A stretch of 64,000 bases of DNA from Butyricicoccus sp. OM04-18BH (GTDB taxonomy: Bacteria > Bacillota > Clostridia > Oscillospirales > Butyricicoccaceae). The stretch covers positions 310,001-374,000 of the forward strand of contig NZ_QULN01000002.1 in the NCBI RefSeq assembly GCF_003481705.1. Reading direction: 5' to 3'. The notes under the pieces are model-generated. The model saw only the letters and a list, made by a program, of their open reading frames with translations, ran no database searches and was not told the DNA's origin. Both the position numbers and the translations under genes were made by a program. Numbering within the stretch: the first letter of the stretch is position 1; the number at the start of each line of letters is the position of its first letter. This document shows, in pieces, positions 17,925 through 26,571 of this stretch.

Positions 17925-18532
17925 TGGTGTGCTCCTTTCACAAGTGCCGCAACACGGCGCATCTTGTTGATGTCCTTGGTGTCGTCTGTCTCTATCCCGC
18001 TCGAAAGATCGAGCGCATACGCGCCGGTCTGCGCCGCGCGCGTGATATTTTCTTCGTTAAGCCCCCCTGCGAGGAAATACGGGTGGCTGGTCTCCCCAAT
18101 CAGCGACCAGTCGAAGGTCTTTCCGCTGCCGCCGTAGGCATGCTTTACATAGGTATCGAGCAGCAGATAGTCGACCGGAAGCTGGTCCGCCTCTTCAATG
18201 TCGCGATGTGTCTCGACGCGCACCGCATAAATGATGGGAGCGTTCGTCAGACGGCGCAGCTTTTTGATGTAGTGTTCATTTTCGTCGCCATGCAGCTGAA
18301 TGAGGTCGATGACCTCGTCCTTCACCAGCGCCGCGATATGCTCAGGCTCGTCGTTTACGAATACACCGACCGTTTTAATCTCCGGATCGAGATGCTCCTT
18401 CAGCCGTGCCGCGTCCAGATCGGACACATGACGGCGGCTGTCCGCAAACACAAAGCCGATATAGTCAGGGCGGGTCTCATTTGCCGCCTCAATATCCTCG
18501 ATACGAGTCAGTCCACAGAATTTCAGTTTCAT
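17921..18532 (-). CDS. trpF: Phosphoribosylanthranilate isomerase
   Basis: The 203-residue TIM-barrel protein has the catalytic Cys in LKFCGLTR, the Asp in LLLDTYVK, and IQLHGDE. It overlaps trpB and trpC by four bases each. TrpF is a separate protein here, not fused to TrpC. Confidence 0.94.
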   Translation of the reverse strand: MKLKFCGLTRIEDIEAANETRPDYIGFVFADSRRHVSDLDAARLKEHLDPEIKTVGVFVNDEPEHIAALVKDEVIDLIQLHGDENEHYIKKLRRLTNAPIIYAVRVETHRDIEEADQLPVDYLLLDTYVKHAYGGSGKTFDWSLIGETSHPYFLAGGLNEENITRAAQTGAYALDLSSGIETDDTKDINKMRRVAALVKGAHQ

Positions 18533-19311
18533 TTTGCTACCTCCCGAAGCGCATTAAGCGCCTGTTTTTTGTCTGATGCGCGCATCAGGTACTCACCGAC
18601 GAGAATCGCGTCCGCGCCCGTTCTGCGCAGCGCCGCAGCGTCCTCCGGCGAGGAAACGCCGCTCTCTGCCACAAAAACCGTGCCTTTCGGCGCGCCGTTC
18701 CGCAGCTTAGCCGCGTTTCCGAGATCGACCGTAAAGTCCTTGAGGTTTCGGTTGTTGACGCCGATGAGCCGCGCGCCTGCCTGTACCGCAGACTGCATCT
18801 CCTGCGCGTCGTGCGTTTCCACCAAAGCGCTTATGCCAAGTTTGTCACAAATGCCGATGTAATCGCGTATCGTTTCGGTGTCGAGCAGCGTGCAAATGAG
18901 GAGCACCGCATCCGCGCCGAGCACCTTTGCCTGATAGATCTGGTACTCATCCACTGTAAAATCCTTGCGGATCATCGGACGGGTGACGATCTTTCGAACC
19001 TTTTTGAAGATCTCGTCCGAGCCGAGGAACCAGTTCGGCTCGGTCAGGCAGGAAACGCAGTCCGCACCGGCGTCCTCATAGCTGCGCGCGATGGCTTCAA
19101 AGTCAAATACCGGGTCGATGACGCCCTTGGACGGGCTTGCCTTCTTCACCTCGCAGATGAACGCGCAGTCCTTCCCTGCCAGCGCCTTCTCAAAGCGAAA
19201 ATCGCCCTTCGGCATGGCTTTCGCCTGCGCTTTTATATCCGCGAGCGGCGTTTTCGCCTGATCTGCCGCGACCCGTTTCCGGGCAAAAGCGGCCAGTTCG
19301 TCGAGGATCAT
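18529..19311 (-). CDS. trpC: Indole-3-glycerol-phosphate synthase
   Basis: The 260-residue protein shows CEVKKASPSKG with the catalytic Lys, the SCLTEPNWFLG segment, RKDFTVDEYQ, and GVNNRNLKDF. Length is normal for stand-alone TrpC. It overlaps trpD and trpF by four bases each. Confidence 0.96.
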   Translation of the reverse strand: MILDELAAFARKRVAADQAKTPLADIKAQAKAMPKGDFRFEKALAGKDCAFICEVKKASPSKGVIDPVFDFEAIARSYEDAGADCVSCLTEPNWFLGSDEIFKKVRKIVTRPMIRKDFTVDEYQIYQAKVLGADAVLLICTLLDTETIRDYIGICDKLGISALVETHDAQEMQSAVQAGARLIGVNNRNLKDFTVDLGNAAKLRNGAPKGTVFVAESGVSSPEDAAALRRTGADAILVGEYLMRASDKKQALNALREVAK

Positions 19312-20327
19312 GCCTTCGCCGCCTCCTGCGTTGCGGCTGCGAACTGATCGAGCTTGGCAAGTGCCGCACCGCTGTCGATCAGCTCTGCGGCCTTTTTGAT
19401 GCCGTCTGCGAGCGTCAGGCCGTCCAGGCCGAGATACAGCGCGATGCCCGCGTTCAGCAGGATCTCTTCACGCTTTGCGCCCTGCTCCCTGCCGGAAAGG
19501 ATGTCTCTGGTGATCTGTGCATTCACCTTGGGCGAGCCGCCGCGCAGATCATCCACCGTGCACAGCGACAGTCCGTATTTCTCGGGGCTGAGCTGGTACG
19601 GGATCAGCCTGCCGTCACGTATCTCGCAGACTTTGTTCTCTCCGATGAGGCTCGCCTCATCCATGCCGCCGCCGCATACGACCATGCCGCGCGTTACGCC
19701 GAGGTTGGAAAGCACCTGTGCCATCGGCATGACCAGATTTTCGTCATATACGCCGAGCAGCTGCATGGTGGCGCGCGCCGGGTTAGACAGCGGGCCGAGA
19801 ACGTTGAAGATCGTGCGCTCGCCCATGCCCTTGCGGACCGGCGCGACGTTCTTCATGGATTTGTGGTAGCCCTGCGCGAACAGGAAGCAGATTCCGGTCT
19901 CGCTCAGCACCTTTTCGTTCTGTTCCGGTGTGAGGCTGAGCACGACGCCAAGCTCCTCCAGAACGTCTGCTGCACCCGACTTGGAGGATACCGAACGGTT
20001 TCCATGCTTGGCTACCGGCACGCCGCCTGCCGCTGCAACGAACGCCGCCGTAGTCGAGATATTGAACGAGCCGACCTCGTCTCCACCCGTGCCGACAATA
20101 TCCATGACCGCGCCCTTCGGTTCGATGTGCGCACCCTTCTCACGCATGACCTCGGCGCATGCCGTGATCTCGGTGATGGTCTCGCCCTTCATTCGCAGCG
20201 CGGTCAGCAGAGTCGCCATTTCAATATCGGTCGCCGTGCCGTCCATCATTTCCTCCATCGTTGCGCGGGCGATGGCGTAGTCCAGATCGCGCCCGTTGAT
20301 TGCTTCGTGGATTGCAAGCTGTATCAT
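19308..20327 (-). CDS. trpD: Anthranilate phosphoribosyltransferase
   Basis: The 339-residue protein has the PRPP-binding motifs GTGGDEVGSFNIST and KHGNRSVSSKSGAADVLE and the N-terminal helical domain of the family. It is separated from trpG by 27 bases and overlaps trpC. Confidence 0.96.
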   Translation of the reverse strand: MIQLAIHEAINGRDLDYAIARATMEEMMDGTATDIEMATLLTALRMKGETITEITACAEVMREKGAHIEPKGAVMDIVGTGGDEVGSFNISTTAAFVAAAGGVPVAKHGNRSVSSKSGAADVLEELGVVLSLTPEQNEKVLSETGICFLFAQGYHKSMKNVAPVRKGMGERTIFNVLGPLSNPARATMQLLGVYDENLVMPMAQVLSNLGVTRGMVVCGGGMDEASLIGENKVCEIRDGRLIPYQLSPEKYGLSLCTVDDLRGGSPKVNAQITRDILSGREQGAKREEILLNAGIALYLGLDGLTLADGIKKAAELIDSGAALAKLDQFAAATQEAAKA

Positions 20328-20354
20328 GATATATCAACCTTTCTGCTTCAGATG

Positions 20355-20921
20355 TTATACATTCAGGAAATTCTTCATAATAACCGTTCCCTGCGGCGTC
20401 AGAATGGACTCCGGATGGAACTGCACACCGTAGATCGGCATGGTTCTGTGCCGCACGGCCATAATTTCACCGCGCTCGTCGCGCGAGATGACCTTGAGGC
20501 AGTCGGGCAGAACGTCCGGTGCGGCAACGAGCGAGTGATAGCGTGCGACCTTTACCTTTTCCGGCAGGCCCGTGAACAGCGGCTCCGCCGGATCGACCGT
20601 GACCTCGCTCTGTTTGCCGTGCATGAGCTGCTGCGCGTGCTCGATACGGCCGCCGAATGCCTCGCAGATAGCCTGATGGCCGAGGCACACGCCGAGGATC
20701 GGAATGCGTCCGCCGAGCTTTGTCACGACCTCCTCGCAGATGCCGGCGTCCTTCGGATAGCCGGGACCCGGTGAGAGGATGATGTGTGAAGGATTCAGCC
20801 TCTCGATCTCGCTGACGGTCAGCGCATCGTTTCGCACAACGCGCATATCCGGCTCGATGGCTGCCGCCTGCTGATAGAGATTATAGGAAAAAGAGTCGTA
20901 GTTATCGATCAGGAGTATCAT
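20355..20921 (-). CDS. trpG: Anthranilate synthase glutamine amidotransferase subunit
   Basis: The 188-residue class I amidotransferase has the nucleophile Cys in LGVCLGHQAI, the oxyanion loop SPGPGYP, and the His-x-Glu pair in VQFHPESIL. It supplies ammonia to TrpE. It may also serve para-aminobenzoate synthase, since no separate pabA is seen here. It overlaps trpE by one base. Confidence 0.95.
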   Translation of the reverse strand: MILLIDNYDSFSYNLYQQAAAIEPDMRVVRNDALTVSEIERLNPSHIILSPGPGYPKDAGICEEVVTKLGGRIPILGVCLGHQAICEAFGGRIEHAQQLMHGKQSEVTVDPAEPLFTGLPEKVKVARYHSLVAAPDVLPDCLKVISRDERGEIMAVRHRTMPIYGVQFHPESILTPQGTVIMKNFLNV

Positions 20922-22378
20922 TATCCGTCTACCTCCGAAGCGCCTTCCAGTGCATTGATGACCGCGCGTGCCTTGTTCGCGCTTTCCATGTATTCATTAT
21001 GCGGCACCGAGTCTGCCACGATGCCGCCGCCGGCCTGCACGGTGACGATACCGTTCTTTTTCGCCGCCATGCGGATGGCGATGCAGGTGTCCATGTTGCC
21101 GGCAAAATCCAGATAGCCGAGCGCACCGCCGTATACGCCGCGCGGCTCGCTCTCCTGCTCCTCAATGATCTCGCAGGCGCGGATCTTGGGCGCGCCGGAC
21201 AGGGTTCCTGCCGGGAGCACCGCCTCGATGGCGTCGCAGGCGTCGTACTGCTCTGCAATATCGCCCTCGACCTGCGAGCAGATGTGCATGATCCTGGAGT
21301 AGCGGTGGATCATCATATAATCCGTAACCTCGACCGTGCCGACCTTGGACACGCGGCCGAGATCGTTTCGTCCGAGGTCGACCAGCATGTTATGCTCGGA
21401 AAGCTCCTTCTCGTCGGCGAGCAGTTCCCGCTCGAGCGCCCTGTCCTCTTCCTCCGTCTTTCCGCGCGGACGGGAACCGGCGACCGGAAAGGTAGTCAGG
21501 CGGCCGTCCTGAAGGCGTACAAGCGTTTCCGGCGAGGAGCACATGATCTCGTCCCCGTCAACGGAAAGGAACACCATGTACGGCGAGGGATTGGTGGTGC
21601 GGAGCACGCGATACGCGGAGAGCAGGCTGTCTGCATAAGGGCTCGTGAACTGCCGCGACTGAACCGCCTGAAAGATATCGCCATTGAAGATATATTCGCG
21701 CGTCTTTTCCACGATGTCCGTGTACTGCTCTTCCGTTACGTTGCAGGTGAACTGCGGCTTTGCCGTGACCCTGAGCGGCGGCAGCGGCGTCTGATCTCCG
21801 ATGAGCGCCGCCATTGCTTCGAGTGAAGCGCAGGCCTTTCCGTAATTCTCCAGAACGTTGTCGGTCTGCATATTGACGATGAGCACGATTTTCTGCTTGA
21901 GGTGGTCGTATGCGATGACCTTGTCGAACAGCATCAGATCGAAGTCGTCCCATGCGCCGCGCTTGATCCTGAGCGTCGGTTCGGCATAGCCGAGCATCGC
22001 ATATGCGAAGTAGCCGACGAAGCCGCCCGTAAACGGAGGCAGGCCTTCGATGTGCGGCGCACGGTACCTGCTGAGCACCTCCCGCAGTACGGAAAGCGGC
22101 TTGTCTGTCTCGACCGTGCGGTTCTCTGCGCCCTCGAGCGTGACCCTTCCGTTCTTGCAGGTCGCCCGGAGAATGGGGTCGTAGCCGAGGAAGGAATAGC
22201 GGGCCCACTTTTCTCCGCCCTCTACGCTTTCCAGAAGAAAGAAGCGGTCAGAGCGCGTCTGAAGCCGGCGCAGAAGCGCGATCGGCGTAATCATATCAGC
22301 ATAAATCTCACGGCAGACCGGAATGGTCGTGTATTTTTCTGCGAGCTTTACGATTTCATCACTGCCTGGAGTAATCAT
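20921..22378 (-). CDS. trpE: Anthranilate synthase component I
   Basis: The 485-residue chorismate-binding enzyme has the N-terminal LLES feedback motif (FFLLESVEGGEKWARYSFLG) and the catalytic block PVAGSRPRGKTEEED, LVDLGRNDLGRV and LPAGTLSGAPKIRA. The start ATG at 22378 follows TGGAGG nine bases upstream; longer in-frame starts lie within the leader. It is the first gene of trpEGDCFBA, controlled by the T-box upstream and probably by tryptophan feedback. Confidence 0.96.
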   Translation of the reverse strand: MITPGSDEIVKLAEKYTTIPVCREIYADMITPIALLRRLQTRSDRFFLLESVEGGEKWARYSFLGYDPILRATCKNGRVTLEGAENRTVETDKPLSVLREVLSRYRAPHIEGLPPFTGGFVGYFAYAMLGYAEPTLRIKRGAWDDFDLMLFDKVIAYDHLKQKIVLIVNMQTDNVLENYGKACASLEAMAALIGDQTPLPPLRVTAKPQFTCNVTEEQYTDIVEKTREYIFNGDIFQAVQSRQFTSPYADSLLSAYRVLRTTNPSPYMVFLSVDGDEIMCSSPETLVRLQDGRLTTFPVAGSRPRGKTEEEDRALERELLADEKELSEHNMLVDLGRNDLGRVSKVGTVEVTDYMMIHRYSRIMHICSQVEGDIAEQYDACDAIEAVLPAGTLSGAPKIRACEIIEEQESEPRGVYGGALGYLDFAGNMDTCIAIRMAAKKNGIVTVQAGGGIVADSVPHNEYMESANKARAVINALEGASEVDG

Positions 22379-22412
22379 GGTGTCTAACCTCCACATCGAA
22401 TTTAAGTCAAAC

Positions 22413-22704
22413 AAAAAAGGCTTTCGTCCTCATGATACATGACTGTATCATGGGACAAAAGCCTTGAAAACTTCTGCGGTACCACCCAGATTGACGCATA
22501 GCGCCCACTCACCAGTGTGCCATCACACACCTTCCCCTCTAACGGCGGGATACCGTCAGCCATACTCTCCCTTCGGATTTCAGACCACCCTCACAAGTCC
22601 ATTCAGAATCGTCCTGCGATACTGTCCTTTCACCACCGGACAGCTCTCTGGGAACGCGGTTTCGTTCTTACTTACTCTTGCTCTTCGGTTTTCGTGTTCA
22701 ACTG
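22413..22704 (-). promoter_or_regulatory. T-box leader of the trp operon
   Basis: The leader (minus strand) holds the conserved T-box sequence TGGGTGGTACCGC at 22488-22476, which pairs with uncharged tRNA, followed by a terminator at 22466-22413 whose arms include AAGGCTTTTGTCC and GGACGAAAGCCTT before a T run. Within stem I the segment GAATGGACT puts a UGG codon at 22601-22599, the likely Trp specifier. Uncharged tRNA-Trp should favour the antiterminator and switch on the operon. Confidence 0.93.
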
Positions 22705-22710
22705 TGACCA

Positions 22711-22739
22711 AGTATAATACCAGAATTCGGAGTTGTCAA
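22711..22739 (-). promoter_or_regulatory. trp operon promoter
   Basis: TTGACA (22739-22734) and TATACT (22716-22711) on the minus strand are separated by 17 bp, just upstream of the T-box. Confidence 0.85.
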
Positions 22740-22791
22740 GCACCTTTTAACATTTTCCCCCTTTGGCGGACAGCTGCCTGTTTTGTCCGTG

Positions 22792-23709
22792 TCAGCGGAA
22801 CATCGGCGGCAGGCAGAGTTCGTGTCTGGGAATACGCGACCAGTCGAAGTCCCGCACAAGCTCCCGAACACTTACCGGCTCTGCGCGGTCGGTGAGATGC
22901 GCGGCGAAGGCAAGCGCTCCGATGACCTGCTCGGGCGTAAAGCGCTCGCGCAGCAGGCCGAGATCGAGATCCTCGTCCCGCTTGGACAGACGGCGTCCGT
23001 CCACGTCGCACAGCAGCGGAATATGTACGAAATGCGGCGGTTCGAAGCCGAACAGGCGGTACAGCCAGATCTGACGCGGCGTGCTGAAGATGAGGTCGCT
23101 TCCGCGAACGACCTCGGTCACGCCCGACAGGCCGTCATCGACCGTCACGGCGAGCTGGTAGGCGAAAACGCCGTCCGAGCGCCGGATAATGAAATCACCG
23201 CACTCCTCCGCCAGGTTTTCGCTGTACGCGCCGAACACGCCGTCGGTGAACGAGATGATCTCGTCGGGCACGCGCACACGCGTTGCAGGCGCACGTTTTT
23301 TCCGTTTTTCTTCGATCTCCGCAGGTGTGAGATCGCGGCAGGTTCCGGCATACAGCACGCGGCCGTCCGAAAGATGCGGCGCACTCGCGGCGTGCAGCGC
23401 GGCCCGGGAGCAGAAGCACGGATAAAGCAGCCCCTTTTCACGCAGAATCTGCTCGTATTTTTCATAAATCGGCGCCCGCTCGGACTGATACGGCACCTCG
23501 CCGTCCCAGTCGAGACCGAGCCAGCGCAGATCGTCCATAATGAGATCCGCGTAGCTGCGCGGACAGCGCATCGCGTCAAGATCCTCGATCCGCAGCAGGA
23601 ACGCGCCATTCTGATGCCGTGCGCTCAGCCACGCAAGCAGCGCGCACAGCACGTTTCCAAGGTGCATACGCCCGCTCGGACTGGGCGCAAAGCGTCCGAC
23701 TGTCTGCAT
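22792..23709 (-). CDS. gluQ: Glutamyl-Q tRNA(Asp) synthetase
   Basis: The 305-residue protein is a short glutamyl-tRNA synthetase paralogue lacking the anticodon-binding half. It has the class I motifs RFAPSPSGRMHLGN (HIGH) and RRLSKRDEDLDL (KMSKS), LLRIEDLDAMRC, and a zinc-like CFCSR region. Such proteins attach glutamate to queuosine in tRNA(Asp). No queuosine synthesis gene is adjacent. Confidence 0.92.
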   Translation of the reverse strand: MQTVGRFAPSPSGRMHLGNVLCALLAWLSARHQNGAFLLRIEDLDAMRCPRSYADLIMDDLRWLGLDWDGEVPYQSERAPIYEKYEQILREKGLLYPCFCSRAALHAASAPHLSDGRVLYAGTCRDLTPAEIEEKRKKRAPATRVRVPDEIISFTDGVFGAYSENLAEECGDFIIRRSDGVFAYQLAVTVDDGLSGVTEVVRGSDLIFSTPRQIWLYRLFGFEPPHFVHIPLLCDVDGRRLSKRDEDLDLGLLRERFTPEQVIGALAFAAHLTDRAEPVSVRELVRDFDWSRIPRHELCLPPMFR

Positions 23710-23744
23710 CGGCAGTCTCTCCCTTCTGTCTTTTCACTCCGACT

Positions 23745-23797
23745 ATTCTACCACATCGCGCATATACATTGCAACAGTCCGGTATTTCTGCTATAAT
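23745..23797. promoter_or_regulatory. Divergent promoters sharing one -35 hexamer (gluQ / GH3 gene)
   Basis: The palindromic hexamer TTGCAA (23769-23774) reads the same on both strands. Rightwards it stands 17 bp before TATAAT (23792-23797); leftwards 18 bp before TAGAAT (23750-23745). Confidence 0.65.
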
Positions 23798-23833
23798 GAA
23801 GCGCACAAGGATTTGTCACGAGGAGGAACCGTT

Positions 23834-24988
23834 ATGGCCGTACGAAAACACCTTGCTCTTGCGCTGCTGCTGGCACTCGGCCTTTCCGCGTGTGCATCGA
23901 GCGAGCCGCCGCAGGCGGAAACGCCGCCCACCCGGCAGACACAGCCCGAAGCACCTGAGCCGACGCTCGAGGAGCAGCAGCAGGCCGCCGCTGAGGGATA
24001 CACCGAAAAGCTTACCCTTGAGCAGCAGACTGCGCAGCTGTTCTTTGCACGCTGTCCGGACACGGACGCCGCCGCTGAGGCCGCTGAATACAGTCCCGGC
24101 GGATACATCCTGTTCGGCCGCGATTTCGACGGCAGGACCCGGGAGCAGGTGCAGGACGGCATCGCCTCCTGTCAGGCTGCCGCAGCCGTTCCCATGCTCA
24201 TCGGTGTCGACGAGGAGGGCGGCACGGTCGTGCGCGTGAGCGCGAACCCCAATCTGCGCAGCACGCGCTTTTCCTCGCCGCAAAAGCTGTACGCTGAGGG
24301 CGGTCTCGATCGCATCCGCAGCGACACGGAGGAAAAGGACGCGCTCCTGCTCTCGCTCGGCATCAACGTCAATCTCGCGCCGGTGTGCGATATTTCATCC
24401 GATTCGTCGAGCTTTATCTATCCCCGCACGCTCGGTCAGGATGCCGAAACGACGAGCGACTATATCCGCACCGTTGTCGGGCAGATGAAGAGCGACGGTA
24501 TCGGCATGGTACTCAAGCATTTCCCCGGCTACGGCGGCTCCGCGGACACACACACCGGACAGGCGCTCGATCCGCGCCCGCTGAGTGACTTTGAGAAGAA
24601 CGACCTGCTGCCCTTCGAGGCCGGCATCGATGCCGGTGCGCAGGCCGTGCTCGTCAGCCACAATATCGTCGCCTGCCTTGACGCAGATTATCCGGCATCG
24701 CTCTCCCCTGCCGTACACGCTCTGCTGCGCGACCGGCTCGGCTTTGACGGCGTGATCATGACCGACGACCTCGCCATGCAGGCGGTGACCGATTTTACAG
24801 GCAACGAAAACGCCGCCGTGCTCGCTGTACAGGCCGGGAACGACCTGATCATCTCGTCCGATTTCGTCACGCAGTACCACGCGGTGCTCGACGCCGTAAA
24901 AAACGGCACGCTGCGCAAAAATGACATCGAGCAGGCAGCACAGCGCGTTATCCTCTGGAAGATACAGCTCGGTCTGATCTCTTTCTGA
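23834..24988 (+). CDS. nagZ: Glycoside hydrolase family 3 lipoprotein, beta-N-acetylhexosaminidase
   Basis: The 384-residue precursor has a lipoprotein signal (lipobox LSAC, C20), a low-complexity Pro/Glu/Gln linker (about 21-50), and a GH3 domain. The NagZ-type motif KHFPGYGGSADTHTG and the nucleophile Asp in MTDDLAMQAV are present, and there is no C-terminal GH3 domain. It likely removes GlcNAc from muropeptides at the cell surface. The start at MAVRKHL follows AGGAGG. The LOG gene follows 31 bases later. Confidence 0.9.
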   Translation: MAVRKHLALALLLALGLSACASSEPPQAETPPTRQTQPEAPEPTLEEQQQAAAEGYTEKLTLEQQTAQLFFARCPDTDAAAEAAEYSPGGYILFGRDFDGRTREQVQDGIASCQAAAAVPMLIGVDEEGGTVVRVSANPNLRSTRFSSPQKLYAEGGLDRIRSDTEEKDALLLSLGINVNLAPVCDISSDSSSFIYPRTLGQDAETTSDYIRTVVGQMKSDGIGMVLKHFPGYGGSADTHTGQALDPRPLSDFEKNDLLPFEAGIDAGAQAVLVSHNIVACLDADYPASLSPAVHALLRDRLGFDGVIMTDDLAMQAVTDFTGNENAAVLAVQAGNDLIISSDFVTQYHAVLDAVKNGTLRKNDIEQAAQRVILWKIQLGLISF

Positions 24989-25019
24989 AATCACTTTTTC
25001 TTCGATATGGAGGCAATCT

Positions 25020-25550
25020 ATGAATATAACCGTATATCTCGGCGCAAGCAGCGGCAATTCCCCCGCTCTTGAACAGGCGGTGCGCGCACTTGGCGCATGG
25101 ATCGGCGAGAGCGGCAACGCGCTCGTCTACGGCGGCTCGAAATCCGGTCTGATGGGCGTGCTCGCGGAGAGCACACTGCATACAGGCGGCCGCGTCACCG
25201 GCGTCGAACCGCAGTTTTTCATCGACGCAGAGCTTCAGTACGACGCGATCGACGAGCTGATCGTCACCGAAACCATGGCGGAGCGCCGCACGAAAATGAT
25301 CGAACTCGGCGATGCGTTCATCGCGATGCCCGGCGGCACGGGTACGCTTGAGGAGATTTCCGAGGTGATGAGCATGTGTGCGCTGGGTCATCTCGACGCC
25401 CCCTGCATTCTGTACAATCTGAATGGCTATTACGATGACCTCCGCTCGCTGCTGCGCCGCATGGTCGACGCCGGACTTTCGACCGAAGACCGCCAGCGCG
25501 GTATTTTCTTTGCGTCGACGCTCGACGAAATCCGAGAGCTGCTGAAATAA
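25020..25550 (+). CDS. LOG-family nucleoside monophosphate phosphoribohydrolase
   Basis: The 176-residue Rossmann-like protein has the family signatures YGGSKSGLMG, the catalytic Arg/Glu region MAERRTKMI, and PGGTGTLEEISEVM. LOG proteins release the base from cytokinin-like or AMP nucleotides; many are misnamed lysine decarboxylases. It follows the GH3 gene closely and may be cotranscribed. Confidence 0.9.
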   Translation: MNITVYLGASSGNSPALEQAVRALGAWIGESGNALVYGGSKSGLMGVLAESTLHTGGRVTGVEPQFFIDAELQYDAIDELIVTETMAERRTKMIELGDAFIAMPGGTGTLEEISEVMSMCALGHLDAPCILYNLNGYYDDLRSLLRRMVDAGLSTEDRQRGIFFASTLDEIRELLK

Positions 25551-25641
25551 GGTTTCGCTGTCTGTAAACTGCGTTATCCGCAGTCTAATCCCCCCTTTCT
25601 GTGCATATGCTGAAGCAAACGCATGGAAAGGGGTCTTTTAT

Positions 25642-26343
25642 TTGCTGTTTCCTGCTCTGGCGGCGCTCGGCGGCGCATTTTTCCTCTTCGCTCTGCGCGT
25701 GCAGGGGGCGGACGGCTGCTTTCCCAGGCCGCTCTCCGCCGAGGAAGAAGCGAAGCTGCTGAAGAAAATGCGCGAGGAAGGCGATACATCCGCGCGAAAC
25801 CTCCTGATCGAGCATAATCTCCGGCTTGTTTCGCATATCATCAAAAAATACTACTCTCCGGAGGCAGAACGCGACGATCTTGTTTCCATCGGAACGATCG
25901 GTCTGATCAAGGCGGTCGACACCTTTCGGTCGGAGCGCGGCATCCGTCTGACTACCTATGCCTCCAAGTGTATCCAGAACGAGCTGCTGATGCACTTCCG
26001 CCGCAAGCGCAGAACGGCCGGCGAGGTCTCGCTTTCGGATACGCTCGAGACCGACGGCGACGGCAATGCGCTTTCGCTTCAGGATACGATCAGCTGCGAG
26101 GACGAGGGACTGAACGCCGTGGACGATCACGACCGCTATTATTCGATGTACCGCGCGCTCTTCTCCTCGCTCAGCCCGCGCGAGCGCGAGGTCATCCGGC
26201 TGCGGTACGGTCTCGGCGCTGCCGCTCCACTGCCGCAGCACGAGATCGCCCGCCGTATGAACCTGTCTCGCAGCTATATCTCCCGTATCGAAAAGCGAGC
26301 CCTCGAGAAGCTGCGCGGCGCCATCGGCGAGATGCCTCCATAA
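25642..26343 (+). CDS. sigK: Sporulation sigma factor SigK
   Basis: The 233-residue protein starts with a hydrophobic pro-sequence (about 1-22), as in pro-sigma-K, which is removed in the mother cell. Region 2 (RNLLIEHNLRLVSHIIKKYY, DDLVSIGTIGLIKAVDTF, TYASKCIQNELLM) and region 4 (LSPREREVIRLRYGL, EIARRMNLSRSYISRIEKRALEKL) are complete. The start appears to be TTG at 25642, eight bases after AAAGGGG. The gene is intact, with no skin-type insertion. It marks the organism as an endospore former. Confidence 0.93.
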   Translation: MLFPALAALGGAFFLFALRVQGADGCFPRPLSAEEEAKLLKKMREEGDTSARNLLIEHNLRLVSHIIKKYYSPEAERDDLVSIGTIGLIKAVDTFRSERGIRLTTYASKCIQNELLMHFRRKRRTAGEVSLSDTLETDGDGNALSLQDTISCEDEGLNAVDDHDRYYSMYRALFSSLSPREREVIRLRYGLGAAAPLPQHEIARRMNLSRSYISRIEKRALEKLRGAIGEMPP

Positions 26344-26370
26344 AAAATCCTGCTGTTCGGAGAAAAAAAC

Positions 26371-26399
26371 TTGACACCCGGCTGCGGATGCGCTATAAT
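26371..26399 (+). promoter_or_regulatory. Promoter of tRNA-Gln
   Basis: Consensus TTGACA and TATAAT are separated by 17 bp, 29 bases before the tRNA. Confidence 0.85.
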
Positions 26400-26428
26400 A
26401 ATGAAGTCGCAGAGAGCGGCAAGCATTC

Positions 26429-26502
26429 AGCCGAATTGTGTAAAGGTAGCACGACAGACTCTGACTCTGTTTGTGAGGGTTCGAATCCTTCTTCGGCTGC
26501 CA
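26429..26502 (+). tRNA. tRNA-Gln (anticodon CUG)
   Basis: The acceptor arms AGCCGAA and TTCGGCT pair perfectly. The anticodon arm ACAGA/TCTGT closes the loop CTCTGAC, whose middle bases are CTG, reading CAG. The T arm is GAGGG-TTCGAAT-CCTTC, and GCCA is encoded at the 3' end. The D arm uses GTG/CAC. Confidence 0.95.
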
Positions 26503-26508
26503 CATGGA

Positions 26509-26547
26509 CCACTTGAAACCACAGGGTTTCGAGTGGTTTTTTATTTA
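26509..26547 (+). terminator. Terminator after tRNA-Gln
   Basis: CCACTTGAAACC and GGGTTTCGAGTGG pair with one mismatch around a short loop, followed by TTTTTTATTT. Confidence 0.8.
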
Positions 26548-26571
26548 TCTTTGAAAAAGGACGTGAACACC

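Noticed and set aside
16746..18137. 463-codon frame opposite trpB and trpF
   Set aside because: Shadow of the trp genes; those have unmistakable catalytic motifs.
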